This document shows, piece after piece, positions 6,873-12,762 of a stretch of DNA of 34,552 nucleotides (position 1 is the stretch's first letter; every line of letters starts with the position of its first letter). The DNA is from a virus: the IMG/VR virus record IMGVR_UViG_3300033004_000006, positions 1 through 34,552 of that record; one strand, given 5' to 3'. Made by a program: the position numbers and the translations under genes. The notes under the pieces are model-generated. The model had not been told where the DNA came from, ran no database searches, and was given only the letters and a program-made list of their open reading frames with translations.

Positions 6873-6949
6873 TGGAGGGACCGGCGGGAATCGAACCCGC
6901 GCCGTAGGCGTGAAGAGCCTTATGTGCTTGCCAATTACACCACGATCCC
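6873..6949 (-). tRNA. tRNA with encoded CCA, probably Glu (TTC); odd anticodon arm
   Basis: Acceptor stem GGGATCG pairs with CGGTCCC (one T-G). The D stem is GTGT/GCAC with A14, GG and A21 in the loop. The T arm is GCGGG-TTCGATT-CCCGC, and an encoded CCA ends the gene. The anticodon arm is irregular: AGGC/GCCT closes the 7-base loop TCTTCAC, giving TTC with A37, but position 33 is C instead of the near-universal T, and the stem needs a bulged A to extend. The alternative register, CTT (Lys), gives poorer pairing. It starts 9 bases after the stop of the gene at 6959-7525 and shares its terminator, so it is probably cut from that mRNA. Confidence 0.8.
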
Positions 6950-6958
6950 ATCAAAGGC

Positions 6959-7525
6959 TTATGCCAGTTCGTCAAGCAGTGCATCCGTATCAACTGCTTC
7001 CTTTTCCTTCTTCTTCTTCTTGGCCTCAAGCTCAGCCACAATCGGGGCGATCTTCGGATTTTGGCGAAGAGCCAGCTTCTCGGCATTCGTCTTCGTCTTG
7101 AGGTAGTCCTTGATTGCCTGCGGGGACTTGCCGGTTTGCTGGATGAGGGCACGGGCCAGCACGCTCGTACCTGCCAGACCCGACGATTCACGCTTGGCCG
7201 TCCATTCGCCTTCGTTCAGACGGTCGATGACCTCTTCCACCGCGAGGACCATATCCTCAATGTCCTTCAGGCCGGCGACTTCATCACCCACCTTTTGCTC
7301 GATGCCGTGCGCAGCGAACTTTGCGAAGAGTTCAGCATTGGGGGCGATGGTGAAAGAGCGAACTTCGCCATTACGGAAGTCAAATCGCGTGGTCACATGG
7401 CCGTGATGGTCAACCGTGCTGGACTTCAGAAGCTGACGCTTGCCGGGAAACTTAACCGTCGTGCCGTCGTCCATTGCCACTTCTTCGTATTGCGTACCCT
7501 TTGCTGCCACTTGTTCTTCGCTCAT
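6959..7525 (-). CDS. Unknown protein, paralogue of 8814-9434, DALLDEL tail
   Basis: 188 residues from the ATG at 7525, which has GGAG seven bases before it; an upstream ATG at 7606 lacks a site. The N-terminal third is beta-rich. The middle (GIEQKVGDEVAG..., LARALIQQTGKSPQAIKDYLKTKTNAEKLALRQNPKIAPIVAELEA) aligns over about 110 residues with the protein at 8814-9434. The C-terminus is a lysine linker followed by VDTDALLDELA, the acidic tail also seen at 3467-3688. Function is unknown. The gene is followed by the tRNA on the same transcript. Confidence 0.8.
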   Translation of the reverse strand: MSEEQVAAKGTQYEEVAMDDGTTVKFPGKRQLLKSSTVDHHGHVTTRFDFRNGEVRSFTIAPNAELFAKFAAHGIEQKVGDEVAGLKDIEDMVLAVEEVIDRLNEGEWTAKRESSGLAGTSVLARALIQQTGKSPQAIKDYLKTKTNAEKLALRQNPKIAPIVAELEAKKKKKEKEAVDTDALLDELA

Positions 7526-7582
7526 TTGCCACTCCATCAGGATTGTTGGGGGCGGCACCGCGTTTTGTGTGCCGTTGATAGA

Positions 7583-7611
7583 ACTATACAGGGAACCCCA
7601 TAACAATGCAA
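7583..7611 (-). promoter_or_regulatory. Sigma70-like promoter for gene 6959-7525 and the tRNA
   Basis: Leftward TTGCAT, 17 bases, TATAGT. The -10 matches five of six consensus bases and the -35 three. The expected start near 7575 gives a leader of about 50 bases before the ATG. Confidence 0.5.
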
Positions 7612-7625
7612 TGGCCCGAGGGTGA

Positions 7626-8030
7626 TTACTTGCGTTTGCGAATGGCGGCGAGTTTTTCCATGTTGGTTACCAATGACGAATCCGGTGCAATCACGCCTCG
7701 TGTCTCCACGGCATCGAATCCGGGTTGTAGGTCCAGAGCCTCCCGCATGCGCACACGGTCGAGGGCGTCCTCGGATCGGAAGAAAACGAGGGCACTCCCA
7801 GCACATCGCAACGATACATCCGTGCATAGGGCCGTCAAATCTGGGCGCTCCGTGGAATTGCGCAGGGCTTTGAAGTAGGCATACACACGCCCACGCATGG
7901 AAGTGGCAATGTTGGGGGAGGCGAATTGGATGACATATTCTTCAGAGCCAGAAGACAAAGCAGCGTGGGCGCGCAAAAGGCACTGTTCATACTCCTGACC
8001 AAAGCCTTTAAGAGTGGTTGGTAGTGGCAT
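7626..8030 (-). CDS. Unknown 134-residue protein
   Basis: A complete frame with AGGGG before the ATG at 8030. It has a helical N-terminus (GQEYEQCLLRAHAAL), a central SMRGRVYAYFKALRNST segment and a basic end (KLAAIRKRK). No motif or family is recognised. It stands alone between two promoters. The upstream region carries two near-identical operator-like boxes around an extended -10, so its expression is probably regulated. Confidence 0.7.
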   Translation of the reverse strand: MPLPTTLKGFGQEYEQCLLRAHAALSSGSEEYVIQFASPNIATSMRGRVYAYFKALRNSTERPDLTALCTDVSLRCAGSALVFFRSEDALDRVRMREALDLQPGFDAVETRGVIAPDSSLVTNMEKLAAIRKRK

Positions 8031-8043
8031 GGTTTCCCCTATG

Positions 8044-8090
8044 GTTTACCGGGGTAAAGGATAGCACGCCGGGAGTTTACCGGGTTAACG
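8044..8090 (-). promoter_or_regulatory. Promoter between two operator-like boxes
   Basis: GTTTACCGGGGTAAAG (8044-8059) and GTTTACCGGGTTAACG (8075-8090) are imperfect palindromes 31 bases apart, three helical turns. Between them, leftward, is the extended -10 TGCTATCCT (8058-8066). A dimeric regulator on both boxes would cover the start site of gene 7626-8030. The regulator is unknown. Confidence 0.45.
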
Positions 8091-8130
8091 GCTAGTCACG
8101 GCGTGCGGTGGGATTCGTTGGGAGAACGTG

Positions 8131-8409
8131 TCAGGGACGTTGGAAAACCCTCATTTCCCGTTCTGGCCACGGTTGATAGTTGTCCACTACGCTGCCATCA
8201 CGCGGGCCGTAATAATAGCCGCCATTGCCGCCTTGGGAAGAGGCCGTGCCAGCCGGGGAACCCATGCTTGAAGGCCCGCCGGATTGCATGCCCATCATGC
8301 CGGGACTGGCTGCGCCTGTGCTCACGCCACCGTGGGGGCCACTGCCGATGGTTCCGGCATGGGCAGATAGAGACGCAAAGGCTACCGCTACGGCTAAAAG
8401 TGTTCTCAT
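8131..8409 (-). CDS. Small exported Gly/Ser-rich protein
   Basis: 92 residues. MRTLLAVAVAFASLSAHA is a clear Sec signal peptide with an AHA cleavage site. The mature part is low-complexity Gly/Ser/Met (GMMGMQSGGPSSMGSPAG) and ends in a charged segment, with no cysteine. TTGGAGGATT precedes the ATG. The product should leave the cytoplasm. For a phage early-type gene this suggests action at the envelope, for instance against other phages, but there is no direct evidence. Repeat copy 3 lies just upstream. Confidence 0.75.
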   Translation of the reverse strand: MRTLLAVAVAFASLSAHAGTIGSGPHGGVSTGAASPGMMGMQSGGPSSMGSPAGTASSQGGNGGYYYGPRDGSVVDNYQPWPEREMRVFQRP

Positions 8410-8435
8410 TCTTCAATCCTCCAATGTGGGCATTT

Positions 8436-8476
8436 GTAGGAATTAATGTAGATTACTCCCTACAAATAATTCCTAC
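8436..8476. repeat. Palindromic repeat copy 3, degenerate, plus extra half site
   Basis: GTAGGAATTAAT, GTAG, ATTACTCCCTAC, followed by a second arm ATAATTCCTAC. The outer flanks TTTGTAG and CTACAAA are also inverted. It lies upstream of the exported-protein gene and touches the stop of the 22-residue frame. Confidence 0.75.
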
Positions 8477-8545
8477 CTAATGCCAATGCTGAATTAGCCA
8501 ACATGCACCGATGATTGCGAATGCTAGGGTTAGCAAATAGTTCAC
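8477..8545 (-). CDS. Possible 22-residue membrane peptide
   Basis: A GTG overlaps the TGA of the gene before it (GTGA). The frame encodes one hydrophobic helix (MNYLLTLAFAIIGACWLIQ) and a short HWH end. The coupling and hydrophobic profile favour a real peptide, but its size and the lack of a clear ribosome binding site leave doubt. Confidence 0.35.
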   Translation of the reverse strand: MNYLLTLAFAIIGACWLIQHWH

Positions 8546-8718
8546 GGTGCGTAACCCCGCAGTGTCATCCATGCATGGTATGTGTAAAACCACGGCTCAC
8601 GGCGCAAATGCCGCCTACGTTGCGCCAAATATTCGAGATATTGCTCGGTTGTGCTCACTCGACAAATGACGCATCCATCGCACCCCCTCGCAGCGCATAT
8701 CAATCTATTCCTATCCAT
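8542..8718 (-). CDS. 58-residue protein with a four-cysteine cluster
   Basis: Start at the ATG at 8718, nine bases after GGAGG; a GTG at 8727 abuts the site and is unlikely. Residues 7-17 (CAARGCDGCVIC with C-x4-C-x2-C-x2-C) could bind a metal. The rest is basic and aromatic (RRRHLRREPWFYTYHAW). The family is unknown. The stop overlaps a possible 22-residue membrane peptide. Confidence 0.55.
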   Translation of the reverse strand: MDRNRLICAARGCDGCVICRVSTTEQYLEYLAQRRRHLRREPWFYTYHAWMTLRGYAP

Positions 8719-8766
8719 TTCCGACACCCTCCCCTCACGGGGTATTGATATTTTAGCAGCCTAGCC

Positions 8767-8802
8767 TGCCTACCGACAACACAGTTTTGCTATCGGTAGG
8801 CA
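8767..8802 (-). terminator. Strong hairpin after gene 8814-9434, weak U tract
   Basis: TGCCTACCGA (8767-8776) pairs perfectly with TCGGTAGGCA (8793-8802). It follows the stop of the leftward gene by 12 bases. No run of T follows in either direction, so it may be an mRNA end-stabilising or attenuating hairpin instead of a true terminator. Confidence 0.45.
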
Positions 8803-8813
8803 AGTCTTCGCCA

Positions 8814-9434
8814 TCATGCCGCCACGGGAGTCTTGCGGCGCTTCACGGGCATTGCCAATTGCGGCGTGACCATCGGTTCGCCCGTTTCGACGTTCGCCAC
8901 CTGCTCAACCGGTTCCGCTCCGAGTTCGCCCAACAATGCATCCGTGTCCACATCGCCGGCCTTCGCTGCCTGCAATTCCGCAATGATTGCCACGACCCGG
9001 GGATTGCGTTTGAGTGCCGCACGCTGTTCCTTCGTTTTGGCCGAGAGGAATTGATCCACATAATCCTTGTCCCGGCCCGTCATTTGCATGAGGGCGCGAA
9101 TCAACAGATTGTTGGTGCCGCCGGTTGATTTGCTCTCGCCACCGTCCCCGCGCTGTTTGTTCCATGTGCCATTAGGCGATGTGAGCCGTTCGTATACCTC
9201 ACGCACGGCAGCATATTTGTCATCAATGGATGCCGATGCGCCGGTTTCGGTGTTGCGAGCGATTGCCCCCGCGTCAACGAGCTTTTGCTTGATGCCATGC
9301 ATCATCGCCATGCGTTGAATCTCCGGCGAGAGCGTCGCGGTGTCGATAGCCAAGTCTTTGCCGTTTGCAAACGTGACCGTTACCGTGGTGCCGAAAATGT
9401 CGACGGACATTGCATTGCGCTTGGTGGTATTCAT
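8814..9434 (-). CDS. Unknown protein, paralogue of 6959-7525, DALLGELG tail
   Basis: 206 residues from an ATG behind GAGGCTCACTC. The N-terminal strand region (VDIFGTTVTVTFANGKDLAID), the helix MMHGIKQKLVDAGAIA and the segment LIRALMQMTGRDKDYVDQFLSAKTKEQRAALKRNPRVVAIIAELQAAK match the protein at 6959-7525 in order. VDTDALLGELG follows, then about 35 extra residues ending in a basic stretch (KRRKTPVAA) that the paralogue lacks. Function is unknown. Two diverged copies within 2 kb suggest a duplication kept for related but distinct jobs. Confidence 0.8.
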   Translation of the reverse strand: MNTTKRNAMSVDIFGTTVTVTFANGKDLAIDTATLSPEIQRMAMMHGIKQKLVDAGAIARNTETGASASIDDKYAAVREVYERLTSPNGTWNKQRGDGGESKSTGGTNNLLIRALMQMTGRDKDYVDQFLSAKTKEQRAALKRNPRVVAIIAELQAAKAGDVDTDALLGELGAEPVEQVANVETGEPMVTPQLAMPVKRRKTPVAA

Positions 9435-9518
9435 GAGTGAGCCTCATTGATTGATTGGTTAGCCAGCCTTTGTGCTGGTGTAGCTATAGGTTAGGACAGA
9501 AAACTGGATAGCGCAAGG

Positions 9519-9659
9519 TCAATCTAGGTATTTTTTCACGAGTCGTTCGAGTGATTCGTCGCAATACTCCCAAAAATTGGACAACGAACTCATGATCTGA
9601 CCAAGCAACAGGAGAAGGTAGATACCTAACATGACGCCAAGAGCAATGGTGATAATCAT
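9519..9659 (-). CDS. 46-residue single-span membrane protein
   Basis: The ATG follows AGGGGGTTGTC, nearly the same leader as the gene before it, and starts 10 bases after that gene's stop. Residues 2-22 (IITIALGVMLGIYLLLLLGQI) form one transmembrane helix. The C-terminal half is charged and probably cytoplasmic (EYCDESLERLVKKYLD). Candidate roles include superinfection exclusion or membrane-bound host takeover. None is shown. Confidence 0.65.
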   Translation of the reverse strand: MIITIALGVMLGIYLLLLLGQIMSSLSNFWEYCDESLERLVKKYLD

Positions 9660-9668
9660 GACAACCCC

Positions 9669-9872
9669 CTAGAGTTTGATAGGAGCGTACTCAACATGAA
9701 ACACTTTGCAATTGACGGTTCCGATTGTGTGCGGACCATCGCCATCCAGGGCTTCATAGGTGCGCGTGCCCGTTTTGCGGCAACGATAGAAATAACTATT
9801 GATAGTGAGGTTTTCATCGTCCACAAAATCAAACGTATCTCCCACCGACAATTCCTTAAATCGAACGAACAT
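9669..9872 (-). CDS. Small beta-rich unknown protein
   Basis: 67 residues behind an excellent AGGAGGTTGTC site. FKELSVGDTFDFVDDENL and YFYRCRKTGTRTYEALDGDG read like short beta strands of a small barrel, a pattern seen in many small phage early proteins. No function is known. It is part of a chain of four small genes separated by 1-10 bases. Confidence 0.7.
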   Translation of the reverse strand: MFVRFKELSVGDTFDFVDDENLTINSYFYRCRKTGTRTYEALDGDGPHTIGTVNCKVFHVEYAPIKL

Positions 9873-9881
9873 GACAACCTC

Positions 9882-10034
9882 CTATTTGGATAGAACGAGA
9901 GCAATCACGGTAGCAAACCCCGCAGCCATCACATAGCATGCCAATATGGCTAGAACGTCCCCAATGCGTGCGCGACGCTCGCGAGTGCGCTGCGTGGCCC
10001 ATGAGTAGGTGTAGTTATTGCGCCAATTTTCCAT
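9882..10034 (-). CDS. 50-residue membrane protein
   Basis: Start at the ATG at 10034, one base after the TAA of the upstream gene and with GAGGTCTCTAAC before it; longer starts run through that gene. A basic N-terminal half (RTRERRARIGD) is followed by a transmembrane helix (LAILACYVMAAGFATVIALVL). This gives an inside-positive, single-span topology. Function is unknown. Confidence 0.65.
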   Translation of the reverse strand: MENWRNNYTYSWATQRTRERRARIGDVLAILACYVMAAGFATVIALVLSK

Positions 10035-10035
10035 G

Positions 10036-10272
10036 TTAGAGACCTCGCATCGCGGCACGAATGCCCGTAACGGTATAGCGCGCGCCATCGGGCGTATGGG
10101 TAATGTTCTCGTCATGCAAACGTGTCAGGATATGCTTTGCGATCCGCTCACGCCCGCATCGACGGTCATATTTGAGGAATGTCGTCATGATGCTATACAA
10201 ACCTTCGTCATTGTTGAGCCACAACGAAACATTCCATTGTGCCCACGAACGATATCCATTGAATGTTGCCAT
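10036..10272 (-). CDS. Conserved phage protein, NGYRSWAQWNVSLWLNNDEGLY type
   Basis: 78 residues behind GGAGGCTCAGG. The N-terminal block, with its run of tryptophans and NNDEGLY, is one I associate with a widespread family of small phage proteins of unknown function. The C-terminal part (GARYTVTGIRAAMRGL) looks like a small winged or helical unit. It is probably expressed early. No enzymatic residues stand out. Confidence 0.75.
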   Translation of the reverse strand: MATFNGYRSWAQWNVSLWLNNDEGLYSIMTTFLKYDRRCGRERIAKHILTRLHDENITHTPDGARYTVTGIRAAMRGL

Positions 10273-10298
10273 CCTGAGCCTCCATTGAGCAATTGTTT

Positions 10299-10326
10299 AT
10301 AGGAATTAATCTACATTAATTCCTAT
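10299..10326. repeat. Palindromic repeat copy 4
   Basis: ATAGGAATTAAT, CTAC, ATTAATTCCTAT: perfect 12-base arms. It lies in the leader of gene 10036-10272. The flank AATTGTTT is shared with copy 13. Confidence 0.9.
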
Positions 10327-10342
10327 CATTAAATTCATTAGG

Positions 10343-10648
10343 TCAATTCAACTCTGCACCGTCATCCGTATAGGTACGAATTGATGAAAATGGCTCCGGG
10401 TTTTCATCGGTGGGCTCGACTAACAGCCCCATTGCCTCAAATTCCTCACGCAATGCCTCATGCCCGATGAGATCTCGTGCGTATTTGCTATTAAAAATAG
10501 CTTCCGTTGTTTCGTTATCTCCACCACGTGCCGCCAATACCTCATACACAATCGATGCCGCTTTTTTCTCGGCTTCCTCCAATGTATTAGCGGTAATGGT
10601 GAGACGCATATTGCCAAACCGTGTCGTGATGATGTCGGTGAATTTCAT
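10343..10648 (-). CDS. Unknown acidic 101-residue protein
   Basis: TAGAGGTGTGCA precedes the ATG at 10648. The start (MKFTDIITTRFGNMRLTITANTLEEAEKKAASIVYEVL) reads as a beta-hairpin followed by a helix. The C-terminal half is acidic (EPTDENPEPFSS..YTDDGAELN). No family is recognised. Acidic small proteins of this kind can mimic DNA, but this one is not acidic enough throughout to argue that. Confidence 0.68.
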   Translation of the reverse strand: MKFTDIITTRFGNMRLTITANTLEEAEKKAASIVYEVLAARGGDNETTEAIFNSKYARDLIGHEALREEFEAMGLLVEPTDENPEPFSSIRTYTDDGAELN

Positions 10649-10683
10649 TGCACACCTCTATGTTGTGAGTACAGTTATTGTAG

Positions 10684-10695
10684 ATTAATTCCTAC
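10684..10695. repeat. Palindromic repeat copy 5, one arm
   Basis: ATTAATTCCTAC with GTAG spacer remnant; the other arm is decayed. It lies in the leader of gene 10343-10648. Confidence 0.6.
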
Positions 10696-10707
10696 CATTA
10701 AATCATT

Positions 10708-10938
10708 TTATTCGGAAACGTTTTCGTCCTCGAATACCCATTTCCACATGCCCCGTCCGACACGTTCTATCCGATGGGGTGCGGTTTGTTCAAACAGGGC
10801 GATGTAGCTATCATGCGAACCTTGCGGAATACCCCCCTCACGTAACACGGTACGGGCGTTGAAAATACGGTCGATTGGTGAACCATCGCACAATACACAC
10901 CATGCGTTTATTTGTTTTGGGGTGTATGGTTTGTTCAT
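10708..10938 (-). CDS. Unknown 76-residue protein
   Basis: The ATG at 10938 is chosen because GGAGGATCACAA precedes it; the longer frame to 10995 runs into repeat copy 6. MNKPYTPKQINAWCVLCDGSPIDRIFNARTVLREGG looks like a compact helical fold with one CxxC. The end, GMWKWVFEDENVSE, is aromatic and acidic. Function is unknown. Confidence 0.65.
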   Translation of the reverse strand: MNKPYTPKQINAWCVLCDGSPIDRIFNARTVLREGGIPQGSHDSYIALFEQTAPHRIERVGRGMWKWVFEDENVSE

Positions 10939-10992
10939 TTGTGATCCTCCATTGATAACAACACGATGGTACGCAATCGACCAAGGTGCGTC

Positions 10993-11015
10993 CAATTAAT
11001 TTTTCCTACTAGAAA
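10993..11015. repeat. Palindromic repeat copy 6, partial
   Basis: AATTAATTTTTCCTACTAG with the AAAA flank seen in copy 1. It lies between a terminator and the gene starting at 10938. Confidence 0.55.
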
Positions 11016-11054
11016 ACCAATCGGGATTGTCAATCGCCTGAGCAATCCCGATTG
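11011..11054 (-). terminator. Rho-independent terminator
   Basis: CAATCGGGATTG (11018-11029) and CAATCCCGATTG (11043-11054) form a perfect 12-base stem. Read leftward the stem is followed by GGTTTTCT. It ends the unit containing the 38- and 71-residue genes. Confidence 0.75.
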
Positions 11055-11080
11055 AGTCTCACCGCGACGCGAGTACGCCG

Positions 11081-11197
11081 CTATTGCGAGCGCACAAACC
11101 CGCCATTGCACCATTCGTCATAGTGCCATGCGAATAGCGTCAGCCATCGCGATGGACGGGGACGGTAGGCGAATACGCCGTAGTCGGAGTAGAACAT
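11081..11197 (-). CDS. 38-residue aromatic protein
   Basis: The ATG follows AGGGGGTTTGTC, the same leader type as 9519-9659 and 9669-9872, 10 bases after the preceding stop. The product is rich in Tyr, Trp and Phe (YSDYGVFAYRPRPSRWLTLFAWHYDEW). It is too short for family recognition. The shared leader makes translation likely. Confidence 0.55.
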   Translation of the reverse strand: MFYSDYGVFAYRPRPSRWLTLFAWHYDEWCNGGFVRSQ

Positions 11198-11207
11198 GAC
11201 AAACCCC

Positions 11208-11423
11208 CTATCTCTTGCTGTGCGGTACAAACACACGACATGCGAGCATGGCTGCTGCAATACCTTTGAAACCATCATTTCCGGCCCCTTCCGCCTGCAT
11301 CTCAATGTATTCATTGAATACACGTTGATTACCGTTGAATGAAGCCTTTTCTTTCGGCCATGCCGTAGCAATGTAAACCAGTTCGCGTGCATGCCATTCT
11401 TCATCGTGTTGGATACGTGCCAT
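11208..11423 (-). CDS. Unknown 71-residue protein, first gene of leftward region
   Basis: The ATG at 11423 follows GAAGGGGCAAACATC; an in-frame ATG at 11462 sits only about 7 bases past the promoter and has no site. The sequence (MARIQHDEEWHARELVYIATAWPKEKASFNG) is helical and charged. As the gene nearest the divergent region, it is likely among the first expressed after infection. Such genes often encode host-takeover factors; that is inference. Confidence 0.65.
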   Translation of the reverse strand: MARIQHDEEWHARELVYIATAWPKEKASFNGNQRVFNEYIEMQAEGAGNDGFKGIAAAMLACRVFVPHSKR

Positions 11424-11468
11424 GATGTTTGCCCCTTCGTTGGTTGTGTTGCGTTGATCCATGACTCA

Positions 11469-11496
11469 ACTATAGCACACACTCAGGCTATGTCTC
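11469..11496 (-). promoter_or_regulatory. Sigma70-like leftward promoter
   Basis: GAGACA, 16 bases, TATAGT, with a TGC extended -10 (TGCTATAGT). It would start leftward transcription near 11461. Confidence 0.5.
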
Positions 11497-11833
11497 ATTG
11501 AAATTAGCTATCAAACGAACTCAGCAATGTTAACGGCTTAAAGCATTTTTCCGTGCGACACGAACGAATAGGCCTGAACCGACATGCTATACATATTAGT
11601 AGGCACGCAATGGGGCGAATGAGAGAGCGTATGAGAGCTAGGCAGGGTCATATGTCCGTGTGCACACACGTCAGGCTCCTATGTGGTTATGCATGCCATC
11701 ACTCCGCCCGCCATCCCCTCGCTCAGTCACGCGATTTTAGCCTAGTAGTCGTTATCCTAGTATCGCCACTACCCGGATACGTAAGATAACTGTAAGCTAT
11801 TGATCGGTCGGAGCCATAGCTGCATCCTATCGA

Positions 11834-11861
11834 TTGATAATTGGACGTTATGTCATATAGA
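11834..11861 (+). promoter_or_regulatory. Candidate rightward sigma70 promoter
   Basis: TTGATA, 16 bases, TATAGA, lying between CTATCGAT boxes. It points to the HNH and terminase genes. Confidence 0.4.
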
Positions 11862-12050
11862 TGCAGGCTATCGATCGGCTATGGGGCGATAGGATCGAGC
11901 TATGACAGGGGATGGTTGGCTAGCAGCAGAGGGGGTGGGGGAGGGGAAAATCGCTGCTGAGTAAAATTGATCTAATGCACCTTCCCAAATTTTTTAAAAT
12001 TTTTCAAAGGGTGCCCCATTTCGGTCCCTGAACTCGTCTCCTACTATTTA

Positions 12051-12084
12051 TTTGTCGGAATTAAAAATTCTTAATTTCTACAAA
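12051..12084. repeat. Palindromic repeat copy 7, degenerate
   Basis: TTTGTCGGAATTAA, AAATTC, TTAATTTCTACAAA: 14-base arms with two mismatches. It lies about 80 bases before the HNH start. Confidence 0.7.
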
Positions 12085-12166
12085 TAATTATTTTTTCGAG
12101 GGCTCTTCTTCGGGGTTACTCTAGGAAATTTCGGCTATTATGTAATGGCCAACTTTCGGAGGGCCT

Positions 12167-12700
12167 ATGGCTAAACCACTTGTAATAGATGACATCAAAG
12201 AGATCATTCATCAAAGAATTGTTCTTCACGAAGATGGGTGTTGGCTTTGGACTGACCAATTCAATCGAAGTGGTTATGGCATCATGTCTTATCAAGGGAC
12301 TAAATATGTAATGCACAGGTTGTCATGGACAGTATTTAAAGGGCGCATTCCCTCGGATTTGTTTGTGCTGCATAAATGCGATATAAGAAATTGCATAAAT
12401 CCGGAGCATCTATTCTTAGGAACTGCCCAAGATAATATGGATGATATGAGAGCCAAGGGAAGGGGAAGGTATCCAGGCAGGCCTAAGGGGAAGGTTAAAA
12501 TATTAGACAGGGCCAAAAAAGAAAAAGAAGTTGCGAATCAACCGTCCAAAACCAGGGGTAGGTTGCCAGTCCTTACCCAAGAACAAATAAGTTACATAAA
12601 ATCTGTTTACGTGCGTGGGAGGGAAAACCCAACTATGAAACAGCTAGCCGAGAAGTTTCAGGTCAGTGTGACGGTAATCTCGAAAGCCGTAAATTCATGA
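12167..12700 (+). CDS. HNH homing endonuclease with C-terminal HTH
   Basis: 177 residues behind CGGAGGGCCT. GCWLWTD (24-30) and the HNH core with H69, N78 and H81 (VLHKCDIRNCINPEHLFLGT) match the HNH_3 group. A basic linker follows, and residues about 150-176 (PTMKQLAEKFQVSVTVISKAVNS) form a helix-turn-helix. The gene is more A/T-rich than the terminase genes after it, a sign of separate origin. Free-standing HNH genes next to terminase genes are common in phages, and some also help packaging; here homing is the simpler reading. Confidence 0.9.
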   Translation: MAKPLVIDDIKEIIHQRIVLHEDGCWLWTDQFNRSGYGIMSYQGTKYVMHRLSWTVFKGRIPSDLFVLHKCDIRNCINPEHLFLGTAQDNMDDMRAKGRGRYPGRPKGKVKILDRAKKEKEVANQPSKTRGRLPVLTQEQISYIKSVYVRGRENPTMKQLAEKFQVSVTVISKAVNS

Positions 12701-12706
12701 GAATAT

Positions 12707-12758
12707 TTCCCCTGCGTGATGTGCTATCATTCTGTTCATCTACCCACGCGCAGGGGAA
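12707..12758 (+). promoter_or_regulatory. Hairpin that hides the ribosome binding site of the first small-terminase gene
   Basis: TTCCCCTGCG (12707-12716) pairs with CGCAGGGGAA (12749-12758), extended by two more pairs, with a 28-base loop. The 3' arm contains the AGGGGAA ribosome binding site of the gene at 12763. An extended -10-like TGCTATCAT lies in the loop. A transcript starting there would lack the 5' arm and escape the block. Confidence 0.5.
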
Positions 12759-12762
12759 TAGC

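Larger units (their letters stand above)
11497..12166. other. Non-coding divergent region, candidate control/origin region
   Basis: About 670 bases with no convincing gene. It holds repeated CTATYGAT boxes (11797, 11827, 11868, and the inverse near 11887) and a rightward promoter. It also holds a G-rich tract at about 11930-11947, inside an AGCAGC/GCTGCT hairpin, and an A/T run at about 11985-12007. Repeat copy 7 follows. Its place between the two transcription directions, with iteron-like boxes next to AT-rich DNA, would fit an origin of replication. No protein-binding evidence exists. Confidence 0.4.

Noticed and set aside
11553-11789. 78-residue rightward frame in the divergent region
   Set aside because: No ribosome binding site, His/Arg/Met-rich low-information sequence and no similarity to neighbours. 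Treated as non-coding.
12167-12700. HNH gene as part of a cohesive-end packaging nuclease
   Set aside because: Possible in some phages, but the HNH_3 type, separate A/T-rich composition and C-terminal HTH match homing enzymes, like the copy at 442-894.
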